Shown here in pieces: positions 17,190 through 23,921 of a stretch of 49,132 bases of DNA; position 1 is the stretch's first letter; each line of letters opens with the position of its first letter. The notes beneath the pieces are model-generated. The model searched no databases and was not told where the DNA came from. It was given only the letters and a program-made list of their open reading frames with translations. The position numbers were made by a program, and so were the translations under genes. Source of the stretch: Parabacteroides goldsteinii (lineage in GTDB: Bacteria; Bacteroidota; Bacteroidia; Bacteroidales; Tannerellaceae); contig NZ_JADNBB010000037.1 in NCBI RefSeq assembly GCF_015550595.1, forward strand, positions 1 through 49,132. The letters are read 5' to 3'.

Positions 17190-17497
17190 GGTTGCTGTTT
17201 TAGGATGAATTTGAAAATCTGCCGTTTGTCCGTTATCTGCCGGGGGGTGGCGTTCTTGATCCGGAGGCCGGTCAGGTAGTCCGGGTTACCGGCCTTGTGT
17301 TCCTTTTTCAAGGTTTGGAACAGCAGACCGGATAGAAACAGAATGGCGGAAATGATTCCGATGATGAGTATCGGGTGCAGCTGCTTGAATATGCTCACGA
17401 TGATGATGATGGCCGTCAGCAGCATGAAGATGGCGAACTGTCCCGATGACAGACCGAAGAACTTGATCGGCTTGTTGATTTTACGCATGGTTCTCAT
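17186..17497 (-). CDS. traF: conjugative transfer protein TraF (VirB3-like, DUF4133)
   Basis: A 103-residue inner-membrane protein. INKPIKFFGLSSGQFAIF at the N terminus is the signature of the DUF4133/VirB3 group, followed by two adjacent membrane helices (about residues 22-40 and 44-62) and a basic C-terminal tail. VirB3 proteins work with the VirB4 ATPase, and here the gene overlaps traG by four bases. A second in-frame ATG at residue 4 could also serve as start. Confidence 0.9.
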   Translation of the reverse strand: MRTMRKINKPIKFFGLSSGQFAIFMLLTAIIIIVSIFKQLHPILIIGIISAILFLSGLLFQTLKKEHKAGNPDYLTGLRIKNATPRQITDKRQIFKFILKQQP

Positions 17498-17509
17498 GGC
17501 TCTTCGTTT

Positions 17510-17854
17510 TTAGATAATCAGGAAGGCTACCATGATGACTACCACGGCGATGATCCAGCCGAGCAGGTATTCCTTGGCATGGGGATTGTTCGTGGCAAGC
17601 GAATAGATGACAAAGACCAGAGCGATGCCGAGTACCGCCGCCAAAATGTATTTGGCTACGTCCAGAATGGTGTCCGCACCCTCTTTGGCTTTGTCTGTCA
17701 CTTCGGATAGGCTGTTAATCTTCAGGCCGCTTTGTGCCTCCGCCACTTGTGCCGTTCCCAACAGCGTGAAGAATATGAGAAAGGTGAAGATAACCTTTCC
17801 ATAGCGGTTAATGACTTGGTTCGCTTTTTCTCTTACATTTTCGATTGCTTTCAT
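17510..17854 (-). CDS. traE: conjugative transfer protein TraE (VirB2-like, DUF4134)
   Basis: A 114-residue exported membrane protein of the pilin type. A basic N terminus and hydrophobic core end in a signal-peptidase site near AEAQSG (residues 39-43), followed by a short loop and two membrane helices (about 67-87 and 95-113) split by a NNPHAKEYL loop. This is the layout of VirB2 and DUF4134 proteins. It is 12 bases upstream of traF in the expected order E-F-G. Two further small proteins in this operon resemble it. Confidence 0.88.
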   Translation of the reverse strand: MKAIENVREKANQVINRYGKVIFTFLIFFTLLGTAQVAEAQSGLKINSLSEVTDKAKEGADTILDVAKYILAAVLGIALVFVIYSLATNNPHAKEYLLGWIIAVVVIMVAFLII

Positions 17855-17872
17855 TTTGTTCCTATTTTTTAA

Positions 17873-18217
17873 TTAAACATGAATCGTTTTCAGTCTCTCC
17901 CATTGCACATCCTTATACTTGATGGATATGGGCTCTTCTTTCGGCTGTTCCGGCAGTGGTTTGCCTGAGTAGTAGTAGGCTCTTCCATGCAGGTACATAT
18001 CGGCTATCTCGGCAGCCAATTCCTCTTCTTCCAGCTCAGGCTGAAATACCACGCAGATGACCGGACAGGCTCTCTCCTGCCCTTCCTTGCGCACCGCCTC
18101 CCTTATCGGCTTCTCTTTCTCCTTTCCGGAAGAAAGTGCTTTCTTCTTTTTCCGAAAGTAAAAGTGAAGCGTGACACAGGCGAGTATGGCAACCAGTATC
18201 AAATCCACTACGTTCAT
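17873..18217 (-). CDS. membrane-anchored hypothetical transfer-operon protein
   Basis: The start is placed at the ATG at 18215-18217 (MNVVDLILVAILACV), giving 114 residues; a TTG-started form would be 8 residues longer. One N-terminal membrane helix (residues 3-20) is followed by a very basic stretch (FRKKKKALSSGKEKEK) and a cytoplasmic domain (VICVVFQPELEEEELAAEIA, then YYYSGKPLPEQPKEEP). It overlaps the preceding 70-residue gene by four bases and precedes traE by 18. No family is recognised; a role in assembling the inner-membrane complex is plausible. Confidence 0.7.
   Translation of the reverse strand: MNVVDLILVAILACVTLHFYFRKKKKALSSGKEKEKPIREAVRKEGQERACPVICVVFQPELEEEELAAEIADMYLHGRAYYYSGKPLPEQPKEEPISIKYKDVQWERLKTIHV
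18147..18160 (+). repeat. 14-base motif, copy 2
   Basis: TTTTTCCGAAAGTA lies in the membrane-anchored 114-residue gene. That gene reads it as YFRKK, a different codon phase from copy 1. Confidence 0.7.
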
Positions 18218-18426
18218 AAGAGTTGCCAGATAATGAGCCAAGTGACCAATGCCGTGATATAGGTGATGATGGCCTCTTTGGTGCGCTCGTGGTTGCTTAT
18301 CAGCTTTTTAAGTACCGCTAGTCCGGCACATAGAAAGCCTACCCCTATCAGCATGGCGCCTATTTCACGGTATAAGGAGATCAGGCCGGATACATTTGTA
18401 TCGGCTAACAATATGATAATAAGCAT
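18214..18426 (-). CDS. small two-helix membrane protein, possibly VirB2-like
   Basis: A 70-residue protein with hydrophobic segments at about residues 21-39 and 52-70 and a charged loop between them (KKLISNHERTKEAI). The layout, with a loop of the form N-x-x-x-x-KE and a following aromatic helix, recalls TraE and the 73-residue paralogue, though identity is low. It is 18 bases downstream of traO and coupled by a four-base overlap to the next gene. It is likely an inner-membrane component of the mating system. Confidence 0.65.
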   Translation of the reverse strand: MLIIILLADTNVSGLISLYREIGAMLIGVGFLCAGLAVLKKLISNHERTKEAIITYITALVTWLIIWQLL

Positions 18427-18444
18427 GGTGATATGATTTGTCGG

Positions 18445-19023
18445 TTAGTAGAGCAGTATCTTTATTCCTACGTTCCAGACAGTGTTCCACTTGTCAATGG
18501 ATAGGGGATTCCAATGTTGTTGTATGCGGGCAAGCAATGCCGTTCGGGGCAGGATGAATACTTCCAGTTCCGTTTCCAGTTTCGGGCCGATGATGAAGTT
18601 GTATTCCTTATCGGGGTGGCGGACGTATTCTGTACCGATGAATCCTCCCAGGCCGATGCCCCAGTAAACGGATTTCAGGTTGCAGGCCAGGGTTCTGTAA
18701 TAACCGCCGTCCACAAAAAAGTCCTTACCCTTGTCATGTATCGTTTCGGGAATCGTTTCTTCCGGGTTCAAGGTAGAGACTTGCGGTAGGTTGGCTGTAT
18801 ATTCGTAAGGTTTCTCAAAATAGCTAAACCCGGCTTTCCAATAGCTTGTCCGGTTGATGTATCTGGAAAAGGACAGGTTGTAATAGTTGCCTGCATTGCC
18901 GAACAGGTTAGTGCCGTAGTTCAATTCAAGTGCCGGGATGTTCTCATAATGGCGTTGCGCAAAAGCGCTTACGGTGCATAACAGCAGGCTAAGGCTGATA
19001 GCAGTCAGTCTGATGTGTTCCAT
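18445..19023 (-). CDS. traO: conjugative transfer protein TraO (outer-membrane beta-barrel type)
   Basis: A 192-residue exported protein with a signal peptide ending in SAFA (residue 22), then repeated amphipathic strands with aromatic girdle residues (LELNYGTNLFGNAGNYYNLSF, YWKAGFSYFEKPYEYT) and a C-terminal strand ending in an aromatic residue (NVGIKILLY). This fits Bacteroidales TraO, a small barrel-like outer-membrane protein. It is the first gene after the operon promoter; in CTnDOT it is near the 3' end of the operon, so the order here is rearranged. Confidence 0.82.
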   Translation of the reverse strand: MEHIRLTAISLSLLLCTVSAFAQRHYENIPALELNYGTNLFGNAGNYYNLSFSRYINRTSYWKAGFSYFEKPYEYTANLPQVSTLNPEETIPETIHDKGKDFFVDGGYYRTLACNLKSVYWGIGLGGFIGTEYVRHPDKEYNFIIGPKLETELEVFILPRTALLARIQQHWNPLSIDKWNTVWNVGIKILLY

Positions 19024-19146
19024 GGGAATTACTCTTTAGGTTATTAATGTTATATATTTTTCTATTTGTCTCATACGGTGTTTCCAATTTACGCGGATTC
19101 CTGTCGGCAGAACCGAATCAAGGTGCTTATCGCGTTGTTTTCGCTC

Positions 19147-19177
19147 CAAACATATAGATTATATACGGGAGGACAAA
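19147..19177 (-). promoter_or_regulatory. promoter of the transfer operon
   Basis: On the minus strand TTTG (19174-19177) is followed after exactly 19 bases by TATGTTTG (19147-19154). This matches the Bacteroides primary promoter (TTTG, 19-21 bases, TAnnTTTG) at every defined position. Transcription should start near 19140, giving a leader of about 115 bases before traO. The remaining gap sequence (19024-19146) holds no gene that I can see. Confidence 0.8.
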
Positions 19178-19277
19178 TTTTATGAAGGGCTTTTAAAGGG
19201 CCTTTCGTGTTTATTTAATGTGCATTAAAAAATACATGTGCCGTAAACCGGCAGGTGTGGAATAATTCTACAGAAAA

Positions 19278-19320
19278 AAGCCGGATAGGATTAGTTGTGT
19301 AAAACTGTCCTGCCCGGCTT
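19278..19320 (-). terminator. terminator of the Crp-like gene, with a degenerate iteron in its loop
   Basis: AAGCCGG (minus strand, from 19320) pairs with CCGGCTT, followed by TTTTCTG. It lies 13 bases past the stop of the regulator gene. The loop contains AGTTGTGTAAAACTGTCCTG (plus strand, 19293-19312), matching 18 of 20 positions of the replication iteron. Confidence 0.75.
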
Positions 19321-19332
19321 ATAGGGTTTGGT

Positions 19333-19926
19333 TTATATGCGCTTTCGGATGTTGCTCAATGCTTGTGGCGTGATGCCGATATAACTTGCTATGTCTTTTA
19401 AGGGTATTGAACGTAACAGCCATTTTTCATTGGCCAAAAGCGCTTTGTAACGCGCTTCGGCATCCAGTGTGTAAAACTCCTCTTCCCTTATTATTTTGCG
19501 GTTGATGGATCTTACCAAATGTATTCTGGCCAGCTTGTTGAAATTGATGGATAACTCATATAGCTGATGAAGATCTTTTTTGGGCAATCTCCAGATCTTG
19601 CATGGCTCCAATGCCTTGATATTGTAGTGGGCATGGTGTTCTTCATGTGAAAGGAAAAAATTGATGAACTCTTTGGCTTGGATAAACCGTGCTGAAATCT
19701 CTCTATTCTCTTTGTCCGGAAACCATAACCGGACGATGCCGGATTCCAGATAATAGAGGTAGCATACTTCCTCGCCCCTGGTGACGAGGTGTTCTCCCTT
19801 TTTGATATGGATAAGCTCGAAATGAGCATCAAGATACGCCTTTTCTTCGTCTGTCATCCGCACGTGAAGATGGGCGCCCATTACCATGAGCGTCTCATCT
19901 ATCAGGGTGGCAATTGTTTGAACCAT
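19333..19926 (-). CDS. Crp/Fnr-family transcriptional regulator
   Basis: A 197-residue regulator. The start is placed at ATG 19924-19926 (MVQTIATLIDETLMVMGAHL). Residues about 20-125 form a cyclic-nucleotide-binding-type beta-roll (IKKGEHLVTRGEEVCYLYYL, then ESGIVRLWF). The C terminus ends in a winged helix (IPLKDIASYIGITPQALSNI) cut close to the recognition helix, as in many Bacteroidales Crp-like proteins. No Cys cluster for an iron-sulfur centre is seen, so it is not an Fnr oxygen sensor. The open frame extends 32 codons upstream to an ATG at 20022 within a hairpin. It has its own promoter and may control transfer, replication or the polysaccharide genes; targets are unknown. Confidence 0.85.
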   Translation of the reverse strand: MVQTIATLIDETLMVMGAHLHVRMTDEEKAYLDAHFELIHIKKGEHLVTRGEEVCYLYYLESGIVRLWFPDKENREISARFIQAKEFINFFLSHEEHHAHYNIKALEPCKIWRLPKKDLHQLYELSINFNKLARIHLVRSINRKIIREEEFYTLDAEARYKALLANEKWLLRSIPLKDIASYIGITPQALSNIRKRI

Positions 19927-20136
19927 TGAATTTGTTTTATGTTTATATAAGGGTACGGAAACGTACCCTCTAACATGGACGTGGCGTTCCAACAACAAAG
20001 GCACGCCCCGTACCAGTTTCATACTGGTACAGGCATGCGCCTGTTGTTGTTAATTCCTTAACGATAGATGCCACTCTTTTGTTAGACAGACGGACGTATG
20101 TAAAAAGCGGGCTGCCAATTTTCTGACAATCCGCTG
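19927..20136 (-). promoter_or_regulatory. structured 5' leader of the Crp-like gene
   Basis: Between promoter and start codon are about 200 bases with two strong hairpins. GTACCAGT (20010-20017) pairs with ACTGGTAC (20023-20030), enclosed by an imperfect outer stem of AACAACA-type and TGTTGTT-type arms (19991-20053). Nearer the gene, GGGTACG (19951-19957) and CGTACCC (19962-19968) enclose a 4-base loop. An in-frame ATG lies in the loop of the first hairpin. The arrangement suggests post-transcriptional control. Confidence 0.6.
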
Positions 20137-20167
20137 CAAAGATACTATTTTATGGTTTTTGTTCCAA
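20137..20167 (-). promoter_or_regulatory. promoter of the Crp-like gene
   Basis: On the minus strand TTG (20165-20167), a 20-base spacer and TATCTTTG (20137-20144) form a near-consensus Bacteroides promoter. Transcription would start near 20130, just after the end of the replication gene, so the two genes are transcribed separately although both point left. Confidence 0.72.
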
Positions 20168-20170
20168 CTT

Positions 20171-21301
20171 TTAGGGATTTAAGTTGACGGCAAGGTCTTC
20201 TGGACGAATGCCTACTACCTTTATATAGATATCCCGGTAGATGTTCTCCTTAATCTCCTTGTCCTCTTCAGAATAAAGCCATGCGGTAAATTCATGATAA
20301 TATTCGCCGGTTCCCAATTTAAAGAAATCCTTATATTGATAATGTCTGCTCACGGGAATGCCTTTCTTGTTTAACAAGAAGCATGATTTAAGCGCATCGT
20401 GATATTGCGAGGTCAGTATCGCCTTTATCTTTTCGTCGAAATATTCCAATGTTTCCTGGTCAAAGAAAAACTGTACGGTGTAGGGCCACTTCTCCCCTTT
20501 TCCTTTGATGTACTGGTATTGGAATTTGGTTCTCTCCAGCTTTTTGTTGATACCGTTTAAGATGCTGGTCACCTTCTTCTTCCGGTCATGGTTGTCCTTT
20601 ACCGTTACATCAAATTCCTTGGCAAGTTGGTCAACCGTAACGGTGAAATAAGGTGCTTGTCCTTGGTCAATCTTATACTTGATCAGGTAAATCATTTTCG
20701 CCAGGTTCAGATAAAACTTGCGGTAGCCTTTGCGGTTGGGCAGGTTACGGTAGTCTTTCAGTTCCAGCAGATTGTATTCGGTAAGCAAAGTATTCATCAG
20801 ATCTTTGCTCAGATGCACGTTGTAATTCCGCTTGGTGCGCTTTTTCGTGCCGAAGTTATCCTTTATCTCAAAGCGGTCCAGTATTTGAATGAACTTATAT
20901 TGCGTCTTGCCGTTCATGGCGTATGCTACACTGAGGTTGGATGTCCCTAAACGGTATAACGCCGCTTCAAAGGTGTTCTCTATCGGATGCTCTATCTTTT
21001 GGCCGTTCTGTTCGGTGATATATACCGGACGTTGGTTGCTGAACAGGAAATCAAGCTGCTTCTCGGTCAGTTTTCGTTGCAACTTGGTTCGTTCATACCC
21101 CATGACCTCACAAAAATCGTTGATGGAGAACCAGCAGTCGCCGAACAGATCTTTCATTTGTGAAGATGCCACGTAAATGATAATGTCAGACATGACAGTG
21201 CCGCCTGCATCAAATAGAACTTCCAATACTTTCGTGTTGGAAGACTCGCTGAGAGTCCTGGGGACTCTGCTCAACTCTTTTTGTGTATTACTTTCCTTCA
21301 T
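20171..21301 (-). CDS. repA: plasmid replication initiator protein (RepB/initiator-Rep family)
   Basis: A 376-residue initiator with the double winged-helix layout of Rep_3/initiator proteins, as in other Bacteroidales plasmids. WH1 covers about residues 40-170 (FSINDFCEVMGYERTKLQRKL as a helix-turn-helix, then AYAMNGKTQYKFIQILDRFE) and WH2 about 175-300 (GYRKFYLNLAKMIYLIKYKI, then TVDQLAKEFDVTVKDNHDRK). It should bind the iterons upstream of its own gene to open the origin. Such proteins usually also repress their own promoter. The N terminus (MKESNTQKELSRVPRTLSES) is polar and probably flexible. Start ATG at 21299-21301. Confidence 0.9.
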   Translation of the reverse strand: MKESNTQKELSRVPRTLSESSNTKVLEVLFDAGGTVMSDIIIYVASSQMKDLFGDCWFSINDFCEVMGYERTKLQRKLTEKQLDFLFSNQRPVYITEQNGQKIEHPIENTFEAALYRLGTSNLSVAYAMNGKTQYKFIQILDRFEIKDNFGTKKRTKRNYNVHLSKDLMNTLLTEYNLLELKDYRNLPNRKGYRKFYLNLAKMIYLIKYKIDQGQAPYFTVTVDQLAKEFDVTVKDNHDRKKKVTSILNGINKKLERTKFQYQYIKGKGEKWPYTVQFFFDQETLEYFDEKIKAILTSQYHDALKSCFLLNKKGIPVSRHYQYKDFFKLGTGEYYHEFTAWLYSEEDKEIKENIYRDIYIKVVGIRPEDLAVNLNP

Positions 21302-21327
21302 AGGCGGACACTTGTTGTTTAATGCTG

Positions 21328-21335
21328 CAAAGATA
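21328..21335 (-). promoter_or_regulatory. repA: -7 element of the repA promoter
   Basis: TATCTTTG on the minus strand matches TAnnTTTG exactly and is followed by GCAGC, the same context as in the Crp-gene promoter. No good TTTG is seen 19-21 bases upstream, so the promoter may be weak or depend on an activator. It lies 26 bases before the start codon. Confidence 0.6.
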
Positions 21336-21415
21336 CGTTTTTTTACGGAGATAGTGAATCTAACTCCCTATAAATGAAGATTCCAAAGCATTTTTTTCGT
21401 GCTGTTTCTTGATTT

Positions 21416-21899
21416 AGTTGTGTAAAAGTGTCCCGACTACGGCTGTTTCCGATCCCCCAGTTGTGTAAAAGTGTCCCGAATGGCCGGTTTAGTTGTGCAG
21501 AAGTGTCCCGGATTCCTGATTTAGTTGTGTAAAAGTGTCCCGAATGCAGATTCTAGTTGTGTAAAAGTATCCCGACTTTCCTGTTCAGTTGTGCAGAAGT
21601 GTCCCGAATAGTCGGTTAGTTGTGCAGAAGTGTCCCGGTTACGAGAAGATGCCAGTAAGTGCTAACTTGCAATAATATAGTTGATTATACGGAAAACCTC
21701 CCTTATTAGTTGTGTAAAAGTGTCCCACAAATACTTAAATCCCTAAAAACCTAAATAAAACGAAGAAATGATTTTGTTACCGTATTCTTACTTTCGGAAA
21801 AAATTTTGAGGTGGAAACAAGTAGAGGTTTGAATTCTTTAACATATTGTCCAGGATAATAGGCAAAGGGATTTTTCCGCAGTTGTGTAAAAGTGTCCCG
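21416..21899. repeat. replication origin with nine iterons
   Basis: Nine direct copies of a 20-base iteron, consensus AGTTGTGTAAAAGTGTCCCG, begin at 21416, 21459, 21491, 21523, 21555, 21587, 21618, 21708 and 21880. Copies 2 to 7 are spaced 31-32 bases, three helical turns, so an initiator would line up on one DNA face. Copies 3, 6 and 7 carry TGCAGAAG in place of TGTAAAAG; copy 5 has one change (GTATCCCG) and copy 8 ends in A. The stretch 21660-21870 between the last copies is AT-rich and may be the unwinding region. No clear DnaA box was seen. Confidence 0.9.
21789..21802 (-). repeat. 14-base motif, copy 3 (inverted)
   Basis: TTTTTCCGAAAGTA on the minus strand, between iterons 8 and 9 of the origin. 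With copy 4 it forms an inverted pair around iteron 9. Confidence 0.7.
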
Positions 21900-21938
21900 G
21901 TTCAATGCCGGCCTTCACTAAAACGGTGTGCAAAAATA

Positions 21939-21971
21939 ACGCCTGCCCGACGGATGCAGTCGAACAGGCGT
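21939..21971 (-). terminator. terminator of the parA-DUF3408 operon
   Basis: On the minus strand ACGCCTG and CAGGCGT form a 7-bp stem, with CGAC/GTCG pairing inside, followed by TATTTTTG. It starts 22 bases after the DUF3408 stop and insulates the origin from the partition operon. Confidence 0.85.
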
Positions 21972-21976
21972 ATATA

Positions 21977-21990
21977 TTTTTCCGAAAGTA
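21977..21990 (+). repeat. 14-base motif, copy 4
   Basis: TTTTTCCGAAAGTA in non-coding DNA between the DUF3408 stop and its terminator. Confidence 0.7.
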
Positions 21991-21993
21991 GAA

Positions 21994-22476
21994 TCAGATG
22001 CTCATATACTTCTTCAGTATCGCTTGAATCTCCTTGTTATGGCTGGTCAATATGTCTTCAAGAATGTTGTTTGCGATGTTGTGCATTCCTAATCCAGTGG
22101 CCATAGCAATCTGCTTCAGCTTTCTGTGGGTTTCGCTGGATATCCGGATTACTTCGGTGTTCTTTAATTTTCGCTCTTCCAGATATTCCGAGAATTTTTT
22201 TCCGCAGACTTTGCTTTCTTCTGTTTTTGGAGAAGACTGCACGGAAGGTTTGGATTCCGGCTTTTCCATTTGTTCCGGCTGAGGTTCTTGGACGGTTTCT
22301 TTGACTGGAGCCGATTCTTTCACCTCTTCATGGATGGGGTGCTCAATCGCAGGTTGGGGGATAGTGCTTTCCGCAACACTTCCGATCTGCTGGATTTCCT
22401 GCTCTTTCTTACTGGCGCTTTGCAGCAAGAGTTTTCTCATGGCGGCTGATGATGTCCTTTCTTTGTTGGTTGCCAT
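21994..22476 (-). CDS. DUF3408/TraB-like DNA-binding protein (probable partition partner)
   Basis: A 160-residue protein. The first 90 residues are low-complexity and rich in Glu, Pro and Lys (VKETVQEPQPEQMEKPESKP). The C-terminal 60 form a compact domain, EVIRISSETHRKLKQIAMAT followed by NIANNILEDILTSHNKEI, which looks like a ribbon-helix-helix fold and matches DUF3408 proteins that follow ParA-like TraA on Bacteroidales elements. It begins 4 bases after parA. By position it is the likely centromere-binding or co-repressor partner of ParA, though that role is inferred. Confidence 0.78.
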   Translation of the reverse strand: MATNKERTSSAAMRKLLLQSASKKEQEIQQIGSVAESTIPQPAIEHPIHEEVKESAPVKETVQEPQPEQMEKPESKPSVQSSPKTEESKVCGKKFSEYLEERKLKNTEVIRISSETHRKLKQIAMATGLGMHNIANNILEDILTSHNKEIQAILKKYMSI

Positions 22477-22480
22477 AGCT

Positions 22481-23179
22481 TTATTCTCCTATATGGTTAC
22501 AGATTAATTCCAATACCTCTTCACAGAAAGCATCACAGGGATGATGGTACGCTTTACTCAGCGTACTTAAATTGCGTTGATAGTCAACCCTTGAATCCTT
22601 GATGTAGTTTTGCATCAACTCGAAAGGCAAGGTTTTTTTATTTTTCAAAATTTCTTTGAACTCCAGCACATTCGGAAGAACACGGTTCATAACACCACGC
22701 ACGGTAGTCTTTTTACCAATCTTTCGACGGCTTTCGATAATCCCTTCATAGATGTTATAGTAAAAGGTCAATGTAGGTCTTAAATCGGTCTGGTTCGGTT
22801 CGAAGGGAATGATGATCACGTCAACGAAGTGCAGCGTTTCAACTACACCGTTTTGTTTCAGGTTACCCGGAAAATCGACAAGTATAATGTCGTAATTGTC
22901 CTGAAGGAAATCCAGTTGGTTGATGAACTCTGAGGAAGAGATATTGATAACCTCATATTCTTCTTCCTTTTTCATGATTCCGTCCTCGGCTTCGTCCTCA
23001 CGTAATTTTCCGATAGTGTTCTGCATGTCGTCGATATCCACCACGGCAATGGATAAGCCCCCCTCTTCGTTTGACTGCGAATGAATATAACCTGCAAACA
23101 AAGCTGTCAGCGTAGACTTCCCTACCCCGCCCTTGGGATTCTCAAAAGCTACGACTACTCCTGGTAATATTTGTCCCAT
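22481..23179 (-). CDS. parA: ParA-family partition ATPase (TraA-like)
   Basis: A 232-residue ParA/MinD-type ATPase. The start is set at MGQILPGVVVAFENPKGGVG (ATG 23177-23179). The upstream in-frame extension falls in the promoter and is rejected. The deviant Walker A PKGGVGKSTLTALFA is at residues 15-29, the Walker A' aspartates at VVDIDDMQNTIG, and Walker B at DIILVDFPGN. The short N terminus without a helix-turn-helix marks the ParA Ib or TraA type, which relies on a partner for DNA binding. It should segregate the plasmid and may repress its own promoter. Confidence 0.9.
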   Translation of the reverse strand: MGQILPGVVVAFENPKGGVGKSTLTALFAGYIHSQSNEEGGLSIAVVDIDDMQNTIGKLREDEAEDGIMKKEEEYEVINISSSEFINQLDFLQDNYDIILVDFPGNLKQNGVVETLHFVDVIIIPFEPNQTDLRPTLTFYYNIYEGIIESRRKIGKKTTVRGVMNRVLPNVLEFKEILKNKKTLPFELMQNYIKDSRVDYQRNLSTLSKAYHHPCDAFCEEVLELICNHIGE

Positions 23180-23192
23180 AATGTACGTTTTT

Positions 23193-23356
23193 AAGTATGT
23201 GCGCAAATATATAAATAATAAATTAAATAATTGCATACTTTTATAATTAATTTATTATACACTTTTTTACTTAATTGTATAAGTAATTACATATATAAAT
23301 ATAAATATAAATATGTACATACTTAATCTTATAATTAAGTATGTATGTTCATACTT
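23193..23356. promoter_or_regulatory. parA promoter and CATACTT repeats (candidate operator/centromere)
   Basis: Five copies of CATACTT or its complement occur at 23193-23199, 23234-23240, 23318-23324, 23337-23343 and 23350-23356. Two of them form a perfect 12-bp inverted repeat, TACATACTTAAT (23316-23327) and ATTAAGTATGTA (23334-23345). On the minus strand TATATTTG (23204-23211) matches the -7 consensus, and a repeat copy occupies the -33 position. The region is almost pure A+T. This fits a parS or parA operator. The rest of 23180-23612 holds the mob promoter and oriT candidate. Confidence 0.65.
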
Positions 23357-23514
23357 TGTAATAATATAATTAGTAATTATGTATTTTGTAACTAATGGCT
23401 TTCCGTTCGCCTGTTACAATGTGCGTAGTTACTTTGTAACAAAGTGAGCGGTTAATCTGGATTAAGAAATCAAGACTTTTGTCTGGTTTTGTTTCACAGC
23501 TGAGTATTATTGTA

Positions 23515-23522
23515 TATCTTTG
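23515..23522 (+). promoter_or_regulatory. -7 element upstream of the mobilisation genes
   Basis: TATCTTTG matches TAnnTTTG exactly; TTTG at 23488-23491 is 23 bases upstream, slightly longer than the usual 19-21. Transcription would begin about 23529, right at the foot of the candidate oriT hairpin, so relaxosome binding could repress the mob genes. Confidence 0.5.
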
Positions 23523-23527
23523 CTAAT

Positions 23528-23562
23528 GCAAGGTATGTTTTTGTGGGTACAAAAAACCTTGC
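23528..23562. other. candidate origin of transfer (oriT) hairpin
   Basis: GCAAGGT (23528-23534) pairs with ACCTTGC (23556-23562), and inside it TTTTTGT (23538-23544) pairs with ACAAAAA (23549-23555) around a GGGT loop. Only ATG (23535-23537) is unpaired. A smaller dyad CAGC-CGA-GCTG follows at 23565-23575. Such a hairpin directly upstream of MobC and relaxase genes is the expected form of oriT. The nick site itself cannot be read from the sequence. Confidence 0.55.
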
Positions 23563-23612
23563 GACAGCCGAGCTGCCGACCAATGTTCGTTACACTCACA
23601 TACTCTGTATAT

Positions 23613-23921
23613 ATGAAAGAGAATCGAGATATAAGTATAAAGATCCGCTTGACGGAAGCCGAGAAAGAACAGCTTCTTCAACGTTCAAAGGAAGAGGGAA
23701 AATCCCTTTCTTCCTTTATCAGAGAGTCTGCCTTGAAAGGCAGAAGCATATCGAAAACCGATGTGCAAATGATATATGAACTTCGTAAAATAGGAGCCAA
23801 TATCAACCAGCTTGCCAAACATATCAATACGCTTCCGTCCGATGAAAATATATTGTATTCATTGGATCGGATTAACCAATACCTTTCGGATGTAGAAACC
23901 ATTAACCGGAAATTGTTATGA
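23613..23921 (+). CDS. MobC/MbeC-like mobilisation accessory protein
   Basis: A 102-residue relaxosome accessory protein. The start is placed at ATG 23613 (MKENRDISIKIRLTEAEKEQ), since the longer frame would run through the oriT hairpin. The N terminus has the ribbon-helix-helix pattern of plasmid MobC proteins (ISIKIRLTEAEKEQLL, then SLSSFIRESAL), and the C-terminal part has IYELRKIGANINQLAKHINT, the conserved MobC segment. It would bind near oriT and help the relaxase load. The last four bases overlap the relaxase start (ATGA). Confidence 0.88.
   Translation: MKENRDISIKIRLTEAEKEQLLQRSKEEGKSLSSFIRESALKGRSISKTDVQMIYELRKIGANINQLAKHINTLPSDENILYSLDRINQYLSDVETINRKLL

Noticed and set aside
19927-20022. 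The regulator starting at 20022
   Set aside because: The 32 extra residues are basic and not part of a Crp-type fold, and the ATG is in a hairpin loop; kept only as a possible alternative start.
21416-21899. The iteron array as a CRISPR array
   Set aside because: The repeats are 20 bases with mostly 11-12-base spacers, no cas genes are present, and an initiator gene lies beside them.
23510-23779. An open frame overlapping the oriT hairpin and the mobC start
   Set aside because: It runs in another frame through the MobC-like gene, whose family motifs are clear.
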